A DNA stretch of 64,000 bases from Cololabis saira (taxonomy: Eukaryota > Chordata > Actinopteri > Beloniformes > Belonidae): assembly GCF_033807715.1 (NCBI RefSeq), contig NC_084601.1:13243690-13307689 (forward strand), given 5' to 3'. The notes below the pieces were generated by a model. The model was not told the DNA's origin. It made no database searches and saw only the letters and a list, made by a program, of their open reading frames with translations. This document shows positions 1 through 13,700 of the stretch, piece by piece (the stretch's first letter is position 1; each line of letters starts with the position of its first letter). The translations under genes and the position numbers were made by a program.

Positions 1-885
1 ACTCGTGGCCTTGTTGATTATTGTTATTCCTGTCCCTTTGGCGTAAATATCCATTTCTCTCCCTGCCCACAGAAGCCAGTCTAACAAGTGAAAATGCATT
101 GTTAACAGCAGTCTTCACACTTTGTTGATCCCTTCACAGCCGGGGGTCAGCCACACTTAATCTGCGCCATCATCACACGATCCTACTTTCTAATTAGCAT
201 TGCAGATTAAGAAGTGGCCTGAATCAGGCTGACGACAGCTTTTGACATCCTCTTCCACTTGTGCTTAAAATGCTTGCCAACTCTTTCCTTTCCAATCTGC
301 CAATATCCTAAAATGTATTCCTCTTTTCTTCCATTTTTCCCCCTTCTTGTTTTAAAACCTTTGTTATTTTACATTTCTCTCCCTACAGATGTTTGTTATG
401 TCATATTTCTCAGACTTAAATTTTCCTTTTCTCGCATTGCTGCCGCCAGCCTCCAGCAGACCGTCAAACACAGAGAACTCCAGATGTGGTGCTGCACATC
501 TTCACTCGTCTAGGAGCACAAGCAACAGGCAAGACAGAAAGGGCCAATCCCAATACACCCCCTACTTTCCACCACTAGCCCTCACTCACTACCACTGGGA
601 TTGGGACACCACTTGCTATGTCACTGCGTGGTTTACGTTCGGGTATGTAAGCGACTGCGTAGTTACGTTTGCACATACGTCACACCATATCAGGAAGCCG
701 AGAGCTAGAAGCTGTTTTAATTTCCACTGTAGCGCTGTTAATATGCCACTTTATTAAGTTTTAATATTTTTTCAGGCGTAAAAGTAACCGTTAAGATCCC
801 CAACCTGGGCTCAGTTTATCCAAATAACGCCTGTTAAGAAATTTGCTCCGATGTTTTCAGGATGAGAAGAGCCTGCCGGCTCGGG

Positions 886-1035
886 AGCTGATTTATGGTT
901 CCGCGTTAAATCGGCGTAGGGTACGGCGTAGGGTACGGCGTAGGGTACGGCGTAGGGTACGGCGTACGGCGCACGTCGCCGTATAACCTACGCCGTAGGC
1001 TCTGCGTTGGTGTAACGCCGAACCATAAATCAGCC
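886..1035. mobile_element. Small GC-rich inverted-repeat element (MITE), copy 1
   Basis: The ends read AGCTGATTTATGGTTCCGCG and, inverted at the other side, CGAACCATAAATCAGCCT. Two more copies lie at 30481-30586 and 36602-36741. This copy carries an internal expansion of the 12-bp unit GGCGTAGGGTAC, about four times, from 913. Confidence 0.75.
913..965. repeat. 12-bp tandem repeat inside the MITE
   Basis: The unit GGCGTAGGGTAC is repeated about 4.3 times with near-perfect identity. It produces a chance PTPY-repeat peptide on the minus strand. Confidence 0.85.
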
Positions 1036-1636
1036 TTTATTCTGGTGAGGTCTGAAAAGACTTCGCAACAACGGGCAAACAAGTGATTATGTACATTCAC
1101 TGAGTGAATATTATGAAAGTAATAATATCTCGCTATAAATGTAATCAAAACGCATTTTTATGCAGAAACTAACTCAAAATATTGATTTTATTCACTAAAA
1201 AATAAGAAATGTCCGCCATGTTTTTTTGTTTGATTCAGTCTGCAACTGATGACGTAAAGCATTCTGGGAAATTTTTCTGGCCCTCGGTCGCGAAGTCAGC
1301 ATCTGAAATCCCTAGCTGTGAAGGGCTAGATTCATACAATCTAACCCTCGATATGTCCACTAGCCCTACATGCAAAGAGGAATTGGGACACCACTACCCT
1401 CACGGGAACGCGCAAAATTTAGGGGTAGGGCTGAAAAGTACGGCTAGGGGGTGTATTGGGACTGGCCCAAAGTCTCCACTGCGTCCTGAGGACGCTCCCT
1501 GGACGGCAGTGAAGAATATGTATCCGTTCATAAGGCCATAGAGGAAGACTTGGATTTATTTTGGCCATCAGGATTGTTGACCAGCACGTTTTATGACATG
1601 TTTGTGGCCTAATAGATGTTAACAGGATCACTGTAC

Positions 1637-1732
1637 CGGTCAGCTTGAGTGGGTGGAAGTGAGACTCCTGGTACTGGTCCGATATCCTGTTGAACTGTTC
1701 ATTTTCTTCATTGGTTTTTCGGACAAGGTCCC
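1637..1732 (-). CDS. elp2: elp2 coding exon 15, last exon seen
   Basis: Starting from the split Gly, the exon encodes [32 protein letters not shown]. Sequence identity is low, but the length between the GD and LT anchors is the same 32 residues as in human ELP2. The acceptor TTTTATAG is good; the donor GTACAG is weaker. Phase 1 to 1. No following exon is recognised to its left. Confidence 0.78.
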
Positions 1733-4700
1733 CTATAAAATGAAAAGAATATAACTGTTACATAACATAAATTAAGCACAAACATAATAAACTGATCATG
1801 CAGCAGTCTAAAAAACTACTGATCATTAGACCAAGACTGCGGTAATAAAAGCAGTCAGGACGTTTACATGCACTAAGAGAAAATTGATTTGTTGCCTTAA
1901 TCCGACCAATATCGAAGTTGTAACAGTCAAGACTCTCAACCGTGGGAGAGAACAAGTGTTTTACCTTGAAACACAGCTTTGTTGGATAGACCCAAGGCAG
2001 GTGTGCTGGCTCCTTCTGGCAGGTTGTCAGAGTCCTGACCAGTATAAGACATATGAAGAAGGAGAGATGTTCACAAATAAAAAAACGAGAAGATTTGAAA
2101 GAAAACTGCATGGTCCACAGTGAGACAGTTGTTAGGATCTGATCTTAAAGCAAAGGGCAAACATGGCTGGAATGCTCATTTTCAGTCATTGGATATTAAT
2201 AATTCAGGTGTAAACTCACGCTGGACGTCAGCAGCTTCTCTGTTGAGGTCCCGGAGATGTTGGCAAAGTTTTCGACGAAATTGCGAGGCGCTTGAAACAC
2301 CCTCAGGACCTTCTCATCAGCTCCCGTCACGAACTGAAAGCGCCCCACCATGGCCAGACACTGCATGTCGTATCCGTGGATCTGCGGCCTTGAAATCTCG
2401 TGCCAGGTCGCCTGGAGGTTTGAAAAGGGAAAAAGAAAGAACACAAAAATATATTCTGAAGGCGCAGTCCTGTTTGTTGCGTTGCCGAGGGGAAGCGCCA
2501 GCATTTTTTTTTTTTGCAAAAGATCTCAGATCCCCCCAAAAAAGCCCTGAAACCAGGCAGAACATAATAATGACTCTCCTATTCGAGTGAAACATTTCCA
2601 GCTTACGATTCAAAGAGTTCTCACAGCAGGAGGAGGGTGGAGGGTTTCCCACCGGATGATCAGATTTTTAACTGGCAAAAAAAGCTGAAATCGTGATCAT
2701 TTCTCTCCTCCATCTGTAGACGTGACTGCGGTGTCGTGCGCTACTCTGAAAGACTCCACGTGCATGTCCGTGTGAGGTGGGCTCTGCTCCCTTTTGCACC
2801 AACGAACCGAGCAGGACGTGATGGAGGGGTGACACGATGGCAAGAAAGTCTCAGAAATAACTCGTTTTCTGGATTAATTTACCATAAAATGTGACACTAG
2901 ACACATGCAATCAGAACACACCCGATTAAATATTCACAGCTCTGGAGGACAAAGTAAGTGAACCCATGTGCGAATAATTTTAGCAAAACTTTGTACACCT
3001 GATCTGCAATTAATAACATGAATTTGGACGTGTAGTTTAGGGATAATCTGACAGAGAAATCTGAATTTTGGACTCAATTCACTTCAATTAAAAATACTTC
3101 ATTAATCCCCGGAGGAAAATGAATAGGATACACATTGATTACAATGAATTGGATTCATGGGGATTATATTTATATTTAACTTTGTAACCTTTAAGAGCTT
3201 TCTGTGTGACGTGTCTAGAGATTACTTTGTTGTGAGTTGTGAATGTGTGAATGTGTGAATGTCTAAAGACTCGTCAGCTTTGGCACATTTACCATTTCAT
3301 CAGCTCACACTTTACGGTACATCAATACAAAGACAAGACTGTCGATTCCAGTGGGTTGACGTACTTTTTCTGGCCAGTGTAAACAAAACTCAAAGAGAGA
3401 GCTTATGCATGCTTCAGTGAAACACAACTAGCAGAATAAATATTAGCCCGAGAGCATGTCCCACCAAGGTTAATATCATTTGCTTCTGTTGGGAGTACAT
3501 CTGCATACCAAACACCCGAACAGCAACAGGAGACAACATAAAAAACAGGAAACAGAGCGACGAACAATTTACCCTTTAAATGTTAATCACGACATACTGA
3601 TGGCAAATGTGTGGAATAGTCCATTTACTGCATTTTGAGTGTAATCCACTGAATTAAGGTCTAAAAGGTTTCCTACTCTGAAAGGAAAATCAATCCAAGG
3701 TGTAGGTTTTACGTATGTCTGTGACAGAAGTGAATGAGATGCACATTTCCATGTAGATAAGAACAGTATTAGAGAGTAAACATGGGAGCTTACATGCTTG
3801 CTATACATTTAATCTGGGTAGGCTCGGCTTTACGGTATACTTGATCCAAAAAATAAATTAAAAAGTACAGATGCATCTTGTGCTGCTACGTGATCTGTAT
3901 CTACCTAATGTTTCCATCAACTGCTTGAGGGACAGGCGTGATTCTGTCAGCAGTTGACACAAACCAACAGGTAAGGGAAGAGTCTGTTCTAAAAGATGAA
4001 ATAAGGGAGGAGTCTGTTCTAAATAATGAAATAAGAGAGGAGTTTGTTCTAAAAGATGAAATAAGGGAAGAGTCTGTTCTAAAAGATGAAATAAGGGAGG
4101 AGTCTGTTCTAAAAGATGAAATAAGGGAGGAGTCTGTTCTAAAAGATGAAATAAGGGAGGAGTCTGCTCTCGAAAGATGAAATAAGGGAGGAGTCTGTTC
4201 GAAAAGATGAAATAAGGGAGGAGTCTGTTCTCGAAAGATGAAATAAGGGAAGAGTCTGTTCTAAAAGATGAAATAAGGGAGGAGTCTGTTCGAAAAGATG
4301 AAATAACAGAAGAGTCTGTTCTAAATAATGAAATAAGAGAGGAGTTTGTTCTAAAAGATTAAATAAGGGAGGAGTCTGCTCTCGAAAGATGAAATAAGGG
4401 AAGAGTCTGTTCGAAAAGATGAAATAACAGAAGAGTCTGTTCTAAATAATGAAATAAGGGAGGAGTCTGTTCTAAAAGATGAAATAAGGGAGAAGTCTGT
4501 TCTAAAAGAAATAAGGGAGGAGTCTGTTCTAAATAATGAAATAAGGGAGGAGTCTGTTCTAAAAGATGAAATAAGGGAGAAGTCTGTTCTAAAAGATGAA
4601 ATAAGGGAGGAGTCTGTTCTAAAAGATGAAATAAGGGAGGAGTCTGTTCTAAAAGATGAAATAAGGGAGGAGTCTGTTCTAAAAGATGAAATAAGGGAAG

Positions 4701-7700
4701 AGTCTGTTCTAAAAGATGAAATAAGGTGGAGTAGCATGCAGGGGTCCACTCCACCCGCTACTACGATGAACGGCAGTGTAAAGATGAGCCTGAGACAGGA
4801 GTTATTGTACTGTGTCCCCACGGGGATGTGACGCACTTACTTAATACCTCAAGAAACCTGATGTGCTACAGCAGCTTTAATGCCCAGGACAAATCTTTAA
4901 CCATGAAAACAACTGTATTTTAATGAGCTGGTCACACCTTTGAGTCAGTTCTTACCTGTTTGCTGTCTTCCTTCCTCCATGTCGTGAACAGTTTGGTGGT
5001 TTGGTCCGAAGCAACACTGAGGATGAACTCGCCCTCGGGATCCCAGCTCAGGTCTTGGACGGCATTGAAGTGACCAGATATCACAACTCCTGGCCGCCAC
5101 TCACCCTGGATGGAGAGCGTTGCAGGAAGCAGATTACATCCACCGCTGGTGACGGCCAGTTAACCTCGCAAACTGATGTTTATGATTGAACGAAGACGCC
5201 GCTAAGAAGCAAGTTTCCATTAAAACATCTAAACTACTTTTCAGTACCTTTGAATTTACCATCCAAATGGGTGTAATTGAAACTGAATAATCTCTGGATT
5301 TGTGACGGGACATCAAACCCTGATCGGTCCTCAGGGACGCCCATCAGAGACACTGACTTAGCCAGTCCAACTAAATGACGGCCAGACTTGGTGCAACTAA
5401 TATTTCTAATCGCTCAAAAACAGAATATTATGATGTTCATTGAGAAGGTTTAATATTTGTGGGTTAGCAGGATTATACACAAGGAAAGTAAAAGGTTCAC
5501 AACATTTTTGGAGTCTGTCCATCACAGCTAATTGAAACCCTAAACAGGAAGTGTGATTATTTCTCAACATATTTTAAAAATAAGGGAACCTAAACTATTT
5601 AGTGGCATTTGAAGAATAGATGGTGCTGCAGCAAAATAAGCAAATCTATGTTTAGTGATATTATTGGAGGTTTCAAAGCGTCCAAAGAGTGCTCTTGCAG
5701 TTTTAACTATTATTCCCACTCCACCCCTTCATTTACAACTAATGTTGTATATTTCTTCGGCACCTCCCGATGAATAAACAACAAAAACACTGATATTGCA
5801 CTGATTTGAAGGTTAACGGACGACCGTGGCCGTGGCTCCACACCTCTTTATCTCGGTCCTTGCACCAGAGATGGAGTGCTCCATGAAAAGCGTGAGCCAC
5901 AATCATAGAACCATCCGGACTCATCTGGCAGCCGTAGAAACCCAGAGTGTTTCCGCCCACCTCTCCGACCCGCACCTGGAGTCAAAAGACAAACAACGTG
6001 AGGGGGAAGTCAGCCTTTTCAACACGCTGCACAGCAAATATGATGTCAGACTGGGAAAGAAGAATTCATTTCAAGTAAAGAGTGCCTGCAGAAATGTTTT
6101 TTTATTATTACTATTCTCAGTAACATGCAGTTTTAGCTGCCTGGCTTAAGATGGACTGGATTTAACTGATCATAAATGCAATTGATTTGAGAGAATTTAA
6201 ATGAAAGTCAACTGACAAGTTTAATTCCCCCGGTACAGCCCTGAGAGGACTAAAACCGTGAACTGTGAGCTGAAATGAACATATCTTGGTTTCATGTTGC
6301 AATTTAAAGAAAATAAATGCAGCTTAAAAAATAAACAAAAAAGAAAAAAAACTTGATGCCTATCAAATCTGTCCTCAGTCTCAGATTACTCTGACAAGGC
6401 AGCTCAGAAACTATGCACACACAAAAATAAAGGGTACTTATTATTTATATTACCAAACCAAAGGAGATTTGTCTAATATGCAACAAAAGCAGTTCAGTAC
6501 AGCATTAAAGAGATTCAAAAGCTTGTGGATTCATGCAAATTGGGTTTGATTGAGGGTGTATGATTTCATATGGTGACAAAACCTGCGCTGCGAACCACCA
6601 CCTCTCAGCTTCAGTCCATGCAGACAGTCAGTGTTGTGATTCAAATTATCATCCAGGGCAGAGTACCCTTCTGATTTAAGTGCAGACAGCAGCTACACAG
6701 ACATACGAATAAGGTCATTCTAACTCACCCTCAAGATGAGAGGAGAATGAAATGAAAAAGAGCTTTTTCCCAACAGTGTAGGAGGAAAACAGGATTACAA
6801 CCAAAAATGAGCAACACGCAGTAATAATACAGAGCGTCTTATTAGTTACCGAAACAAAATAAATTAATTAGTATCTGCATCGGATTGTCAATTTGAAATT
6901 AATATCGCATGCTAAAAAGAGAAGGAACAAGGTATTAATATCTAATAGAGTTGTTTTCTCCACCAGTAGTGTTCACTGAAGGATTATAGGACACGACCAA
7001 AGTAGCTTGAAAGATTCATAACAAAATATTCGTATTGGGGGACAGGATTTTGTTTGGGAAAAAAATAAATTAACCTCATGCAAGAAATGCGATGGACAGC
7101 ACCGGGTTCACGTCTCATTACCATTGGCTATTAAAAAACCTTTAAAGCCTTATTGGGCTTTGAAGCTTCAGAGGAAAATTAAGCCTATAGGGAAGATCTA
7201 TTAATATCTATAGGAGCTGAACCAGCTCCAAACACTGCTTCGCTGTTCCCTCCGCTGTGCTCTGAATCCAGATATAGCTATATCATATCACTTAAATCTT
7301 TAATTAGCTTGTGCCTTAAATCATATGTATGTTGGCTGTGAAAAAATATGGAGGTAGTGAATTTAAATTTCACTGATTAAAATCAAGACTTGTTATCTCC
7401 TTTATAAAACAAGGTGGGAGAGCAGGTCCAGCTCTGTAGCAGCATGATGCACTCGTGTTAATATGTGTTTTAAGGGGAAAAAAAACTGTTAAATGAAGAA
7501 GAAAAAAAACAGGCTGTCAAGGATCCAGCGCTCCACGTTGGCATTCAATGACCTTCAAAATAATGCCTGTGTGCATGCTGAAAACCAGCGGCACTAATGG
7601 CAGCAATAAAACCCTGCCTTTAATTTGAAGAGCATAATCCTCCAACCATGTAGAAAAGGATGGAACAAGGGAGACGGGGAGGAGAGACGGCCACAAAAGC

Positions 7701-10700
7701 CAGAGATGGTGAGATTGAGAGAGAACGAGATGCAACATTAAGCAGATTGGCTTTTAAAACCCTGCACAAGAGGAAGCTGTAAAAGCTCCGGCAAAAAAGC
7801 CGCCATCAGTCTTGTTTACGAGAAGACGAACAATGTGGATGCATGGCGTGCCTTATCGCCGAGCAGTGAGGGTATTCAAAAGGGATAGAACAAGGACGGC
7901 TGAGACAGGAAGGCATAGATCAATCCTGGTGATGCACGAAAGGTGACGAGCCGCGCACGAGCTCAGTCAAGCTCAGAAAGCCCATACAGTGTGAAGCACG
8001 GGTTTGCAAACTTTCACGCTCGCTCATTTGCCTTTACAGAGCTGCCAGCAGCAACGTCCGTCAACGCAAAGACCCGGGATTGGCCAACAGAGCCAGGAGG
8101 AGCCCTGATGATTAGTTACAATATACATAAATACACGAAAGTATTGCTTTGAGTTTCTGTGTATATTTAAGGTAATGAACAGGTCCTGAACAGGGTGGAC
8201 CCCGACCTGAGCAGTAAATCTGATGTGGGGTTGGAGCAGATATGGAAAATTAATGACTACATGCAAGTGAGGCCATGAATAATAGCAGTAGAGACACTAA
8301 CATCAGTAACGTCTGCTCCTCGTTTTGCATGACCAACGGGCCAAAAGATGTTCCTTTTTAAATATTGTTCAAGACCAGAAATAAAAATTATCCAAAAGTA
8401 TTTTGGAAACTTATTCAGGCATTTTTTAGGCTTGTACCTTTAAAGGTTAGAGCGATGTAAATGTCAAATTACGATTTAAAAAACACCTATTAATGATTAA
8501 GACAAAGAATAAACGTACCGTATTTTGCAGACCATTAGGCACACCGGGTTCTAAGGCGCTTGTAAAACAAAACAGTCTGGTGAGTCGAACTCTATTCACA
8601 ATAACTCAGAATATTGTTCAGTTGTAACTAGGGCTGTGCAATTAATCGATTTTAAATCTAAATCGGATTTATTAATCAAGACGATGTTAAAAAAAGGAAA
8701 ATCGATTTTCCTTTTTTGCAGCTGGCTGCATTACAGACAGAGCTCGTCTAGTCATCTTTGTTTGGTCAAGAAAATTGTAAATGTTGTCACTTTACTAAAC
8801 TCGAGGAGGATTTACAGTATCTTTCAATTGCACTTCATTCCCAATAGGGAAATTTGTTTGCTATTTTTCTTTAAAAATAAAGATAAAATATTTGAAACAA
8901 TTTATTCCATTGTCTTTTGTAGTTTTACCAAAAAAATCGAAATCGAAATTCGGGTTTTCAGAGAAAAAAGAAAAAAATCTGGATTTTATTTTTGTCCAAA
9001 ATCGCCCAGCCCTAGTTGTAACTAATACACAAGAAATACATTCATATTTTAAATAATTAATCTTCCTAGACCCCACAAATAAAAGGTGGAGGAGGTAAGC
9101 GTAGTACTGTTCTCTGTAGGTTCATTGTTGCCAGCGATAGAGGACACCTGAAGTCAGTGTGAGATTGGAACAACGTCGTAGTCCAACATTTGATTATAAT
9201 TGGATTATGATACAGATTTGAAAATTGAGTTTACGCTAAAAACCGAATGTTGGCTTGACATCCACTTATAGTAAGGTAACATTGACTAGATGTTGGACGA
9301 TGGTTGCTTACATTGAACGGTCCGACAATCAATCAAGCAGCTTCCAAAGTCGCACTAAAAACATTTTGACTGATTTTTGAGCGCAGTGTACCACATAAGA
9401 CTGGTTTGAGGTCAGTGAGCTCAACTAAATTCATACATGAGGTGCCCGCATTACAGGGCGCACTGCCGATTTGAGAAAATTTAAGGATTTTAAGTGCGCC
9501 TTATAGTGCAGAAAATACTAAGCATGTGTTTTAATCCCCCGAATGGTTTTCAAGTGATCTTTCTAGTTTCTTCAGAGACTGAAAACTTTGAGCTTTTTTG
9601 AAAGAAATCAGGTTTTAGAAGGTATTGGTCGGTTTCCATTATACCGTGTAACCTTGAACCAATCAAGTCCTTCAATTTATTTCAGTCTTCAGAAACTATT
9701 CCTGCACGTAAAGTTTTGTGAAAAATCATTTCTTATTTTACACTTTGGGAGAACTCGTCCTGAAAATAGGTTATTTCTGTGAGAGACACACAGACACAGA
9801 CACACACACAGACACAGACACACACTCCCTGAAGGCGTCGCGGTGGCCTACTGTGGTCAGTCGGAGACGTTAATTACCAGTTTGTCTTGTTACCAAGACG
9901 CGCTTTACGCAGCGGTGGGCCCTAACCGCCCCCCTGCTAACCCTGCTCTCCATTAAATCTCACCAATTATTCTAATCAGTGTGAAGATGTGGAGCACTTC
10001 TTTGTAAAAATCTGCTAATTAAGACACACGTGGCTGGTCATTTAGTGCTGCAGAATCGGCTCTGCCAAAACTAAATAAATAAATAAAATAACTCCAGTCT
10101 CAGTGAGGACCAACACTGCTGGGGCCTATTCAGGCACCAGGAAACACTCAACAAAGACCAAACACCTGCAATTACAATGTGCAAAAAGGCAGGGACAAAG
10201 ATAAATACAACTGAATTCACTGAGGCTACTTTATTGTATATGTGCGTGTGTGTGTGTGCGTGTGTGTGTGAAAGAGCTTCGGAGGTTAAGCTTCCTTTGT
10301 AGGCAGGGGACCTGTCAGTTCAAAGGGTTCGGCTCTCAAAGAGAAATAGAGGAATAGAAAGGAGCCTCATATGTCATGCACTTTCACATTCAACAAAAAG
10401 GTTATTCCAGGTATATCCAAAGAATATGCCGAGGCTGTGGAGAGAGATTTCTCATATCAGACTGGTCGCCTGCAGCTCCTTACTTGGCCCCCACTAACCC
10501 ATTTAGTTTAATGAACTTGTAAAAACATATGTGTGACATCAGCCGTGGCTTCGGGCTCAAATCATTGCGCCTTTGTTGGAGAATAAACTCAAGACTTTGA
10601 GTGTCTCCTTTCTCTCCCACTTTGGTTGTCCATGATCAGAAAAAAAAAAAAAGTGTCAAAAATGTAAGCGGTCAAGCGTGGAGTGTTTCAGATCCCCCCG

Positions 10701-13700
10701 GTGTGTAATCATGCTTCTGGTGGCTGCCGTGAAGACGCGTGTCGAAGGTGTGCGTGGATTTGAGAAACACATTCTTAGTCGTCTACGTGAGTCTTCATCA
10801 GTATTTTTGCATTTCAGACATGAGAAAGTGGAAATAAATGAATTGCCTTGCACAGCCTTAAACCACCTGAGATGCCAGATGTATTTAATATCATTATTAT
10901 AAAAAAAAAAAAGGTGTGGAGCAGATGGGCAGAGAAGCGCTTTTTCGTTTCCATCCACACTTGTGTTAAATTTAGCCCCACTCTGGCACAACAGCAGCTG
11001 TTGGGACCTCCAAAGAGACGAGGTGGAGAAAAGAGGTCAGAAAGTGGGACAGAGATAATGTTAAAGTGGAGAAAAAGAAAAAGTGATAAAATATGGAAGA
11101 GATGATGTTATGTCAGGTGAATTTGGGGAAATGAAAGAGAAGAGACAAATCATCAAAAGGAGCGAAAAAAAAAGACAAAAAGGTGGAGCACAGACTAAGA
11201 TGAGGGCTCCATCAGCCTCTCCACCTGCTCGACGTGATGGGGAACAGACTGTAAAGGATGGGTGAGTGATGGAGGGAAGGATGGAGGAGAGAAAAAAAAA
11301 AATCAGCTTGTCTAAATTCACAGTGGAGCATCAGACTCAGCGCCTCTTCATCACAGTCTATCACTTCTATTCTTGACACCTCAATGTCAGGGAGAGTGGA
11401 AAACTGACGTAGGAGCACTGACAGCAGGAGAGGGGAATCATGGAGGGCTGAGAGCTCAGGCTCCAGATCATGTCAGGAGCCACTGGAAGGGAAGGGGGCA
11501 GAAATAGAGCGTTGACCCTGTCATGTGACAGTGTGAATGATTGTGTAAAACCGGCAGAGAGTGACAGTGTCCGTCTGTGTGTGTTCATACGCTCTCCCAT
11601 TACTCAAACACTAACCTGCTCCACCCAAACACCAGATCCCTCCTCAGGAGCCCAGAGGATTATCGTTTTGTCCATAGACGCAGACAGCAGACTGAGAGGC
11701 TGTTGCAGCTCTCCGTCTGCAGGGGGCGACAAAGAGACACCAAATATTCAGGAGCAGCATCGCCATGGTTAACGGATCTCTGACTCCCCTGAACGGGGAT
11801 AACTGCAGGCAACGGATGCATTTAACTAATCTCACAAAATTAAACAAATAACAGTCATAATATATGACCAAAAAATGGTGTCATAATTTAGGAAAAACTG
11901 TGTCTCAGAGCCTTTTTTTGCAAGACGATTCATTTATTTCTACCATCTGTAAAAAATTAGGAAATGCTGAGGAGTCCCTGTGCTTCAAAAAAAAAAAAAA
12001 AAAAAAAAACAGCTTATTGAAAGGACCCTGTTGGTTATTATTTCAAAGCACTGAGACATATGCAACTGTCTTAAACCAGGGCTCATTAGTGAGTGAGCCT
12101 CTCCCTCCCTCTGAAGTCAAGCTACCTTTGTAGAAAGGAGGCTGCCAGTGGACTCCGTAGACCCAGTTCTCATGTCCCGCAAGCACCGTTTCAAGGGATG
12201 CAGCAAACGCTGAGGCTACGTCTGTGGCAAGAACACAAAGACAAAACTGAGACAGCATCTTACCCAATGAACAAACACAGCCAACTTCTGTACATGTTTA
12301 TGATTTTTGTTTTTTTGCACAATATGTAACAGTAAAAGCATAAACATACAAAAGCCTTATAGAATTCCATTACTTTTTTTTTTTTTCTTTACTTTTTTTA
12401 AATCAACACCTTTTCTTATCAAGCTCCTCAGACCCGCTCACCTCTCTCCCTCACTTCAAAAACGTCCTCCTTCATTCTGATGACGGCGCGATCGTCCTCG
12501 CCGTGGCCGTCTCTGCCAGACTTGGCACGCAGCCTCCATACTCTGATGAGAGAGTCCTGTGAACAGCTGGCTAATAACAGCTCCCCATCTGAATGATCTG
12601 AATGAGCCGGAGAGAACGCCACAAAACCTTCACAAATGACCTTTTTTTTTTTTTTTGGCAAGCCCTTAAAATACTCTTCCTGAGGAGCTCATTCATCGTA
12701 TCGGTGCGTACGTATGTTGGGATGCAGCGACGCTTTAGTACTGTTACAAAATGATAACATTTATCCCAAAGCATGTGGTGTGAAACGATGCCCTTGGAGT
12801 TGTGTGAGGGATAAAACCAGACTCGACACAGTATATGCTGGTGTTTGACATAACTAACTGCCGTTTACAGGATAATATCAGCTCCTATGTTGTGGGTAAT
12901 AATAGGTCACAATTATAATCAAGGCCCTGGTGGATGCAGCCACACATCCACACGCAGGTGGTGAACAAAGCACGTGCTGATACTCCGGTATGTCCCATAT
13001 TTCACAGCACGTGGGAAGGATTTAGTTCAGCGTCCCGCTCTCCAGAATAAATTCCTAATTTTCCACCACCGAAAGCCCTCAAGAGAGAGAAAACACAGAC
13101 TGTAAAGTTAAATAAATCATTATCTTGTTTTAGCTCTCTTCGGAAACGCTGCCAGAGTGACTTGTACAGGTGACCGCCGGGCTCCAGTACACCAGCGTCA
13201 AATTAAGATTTAACTAGACGTTATTAGGCGTTATTATTTATGACATTTCTAACACATCAGTATTTCAGTTTGTTCCCGATCCTAAACTGTGTTTGAAGGA
13301 GACTGATGAAGAGGGCAGGCTAACGGGAGGAAACGGCTTTCGCACAGTCAGCACAACGCAGGGATCAAGTATCAATACAGAGAGTTCACAAAGCCAGGTT
13401 TTGATCCATACATTTGCAATCAAAATACTGGGAAGAGAGCGAGACGGAGAAAAACAACAGCAGCAGCAAAAAGGGAACACTGGCTGGTGAAGCTGGACTT
13501 TTGCATAAAAGGCTGAAAGACAAAAGAGCGCTTGTCAAGCGTTTCTCATGAAAGTGATGGAAGGCTGTCATTGAAAACCTCCTCCCACTGCTCAGCATTT
13601 GGTTACCAACGTCCTAACCGCATCATGCAGCTCTGCAGGCTTTCTCCAGATAAACTAAAGATGACTGAGGGAAAGACACGAGAGCTTCTCAGGCCGCAGA

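Larger units (their letters stand above)
541..1468. mobile_element. Non-coding DNA transposon with 24-bp terminal inverted repeats
   Basis: The left end GGGCCAATCCCAATACACCC and the reverse complement of the right end match over 24 bases with one mismatch. AAA stands on both outer sides and may be a 3-bp target duplication. There is no transposase frame. A 150-bp second element is nested at 886-1035, so the host copy is about 780 bp. The superfamily is not recognised. Confidence 0.72.
1..1636. other. elp2 intron, left edge of window
   Basis: No WD40-coding exon is recognisable on the minus strand here, so the rest of elp2 is presumed to be off the left edge. Positions 1-540 are AT-rich with no feature I can name. 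Positions 541-1468 are a DNA element with a second element nested inside. Positions 1469-1636 hold a short plus-strand open frame that I do not trust as a gene. Confidence 0.6.
5976..11615. other. elp2 intron 10
   Basis: A 5.6-kb intron. It contains the nested DNA elements at about 8517-9520, a CA/CAGACA microsatellite at about 9783-9826, a GT repeat at about 10240-10271, and purine-rich sequence at about 11040-11310. I see no exon and no RNA gene in it. Confidence 0.65.

Noticed and set aside
1489..1611. Plus-strand open frame with a protein-like composition (EEDLDLFWPSGLLTSTFYDM) just left of elp2 exon 15
   Set aside because: Only about 40 codons, an in-frame stop just upstream, no recognised family and no partner exon; could be chance.
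3938..4836. Long repeat-rich open frames on both strands ([10 protein letters not shown] on plus; [10 protein letters not shown] on minus)
   Set aside because: They are the direct result of a 30-bp minisatellite inside an elp2 intron; no start context, no homologue, and both strands are equally open.
8636..9025. 129-codon plus-strand frame rich in Phe, Ile and Lys
   Set aside because: It coincides with the AT-rich interior of a hAT MITE that has clear ends and target duplications.
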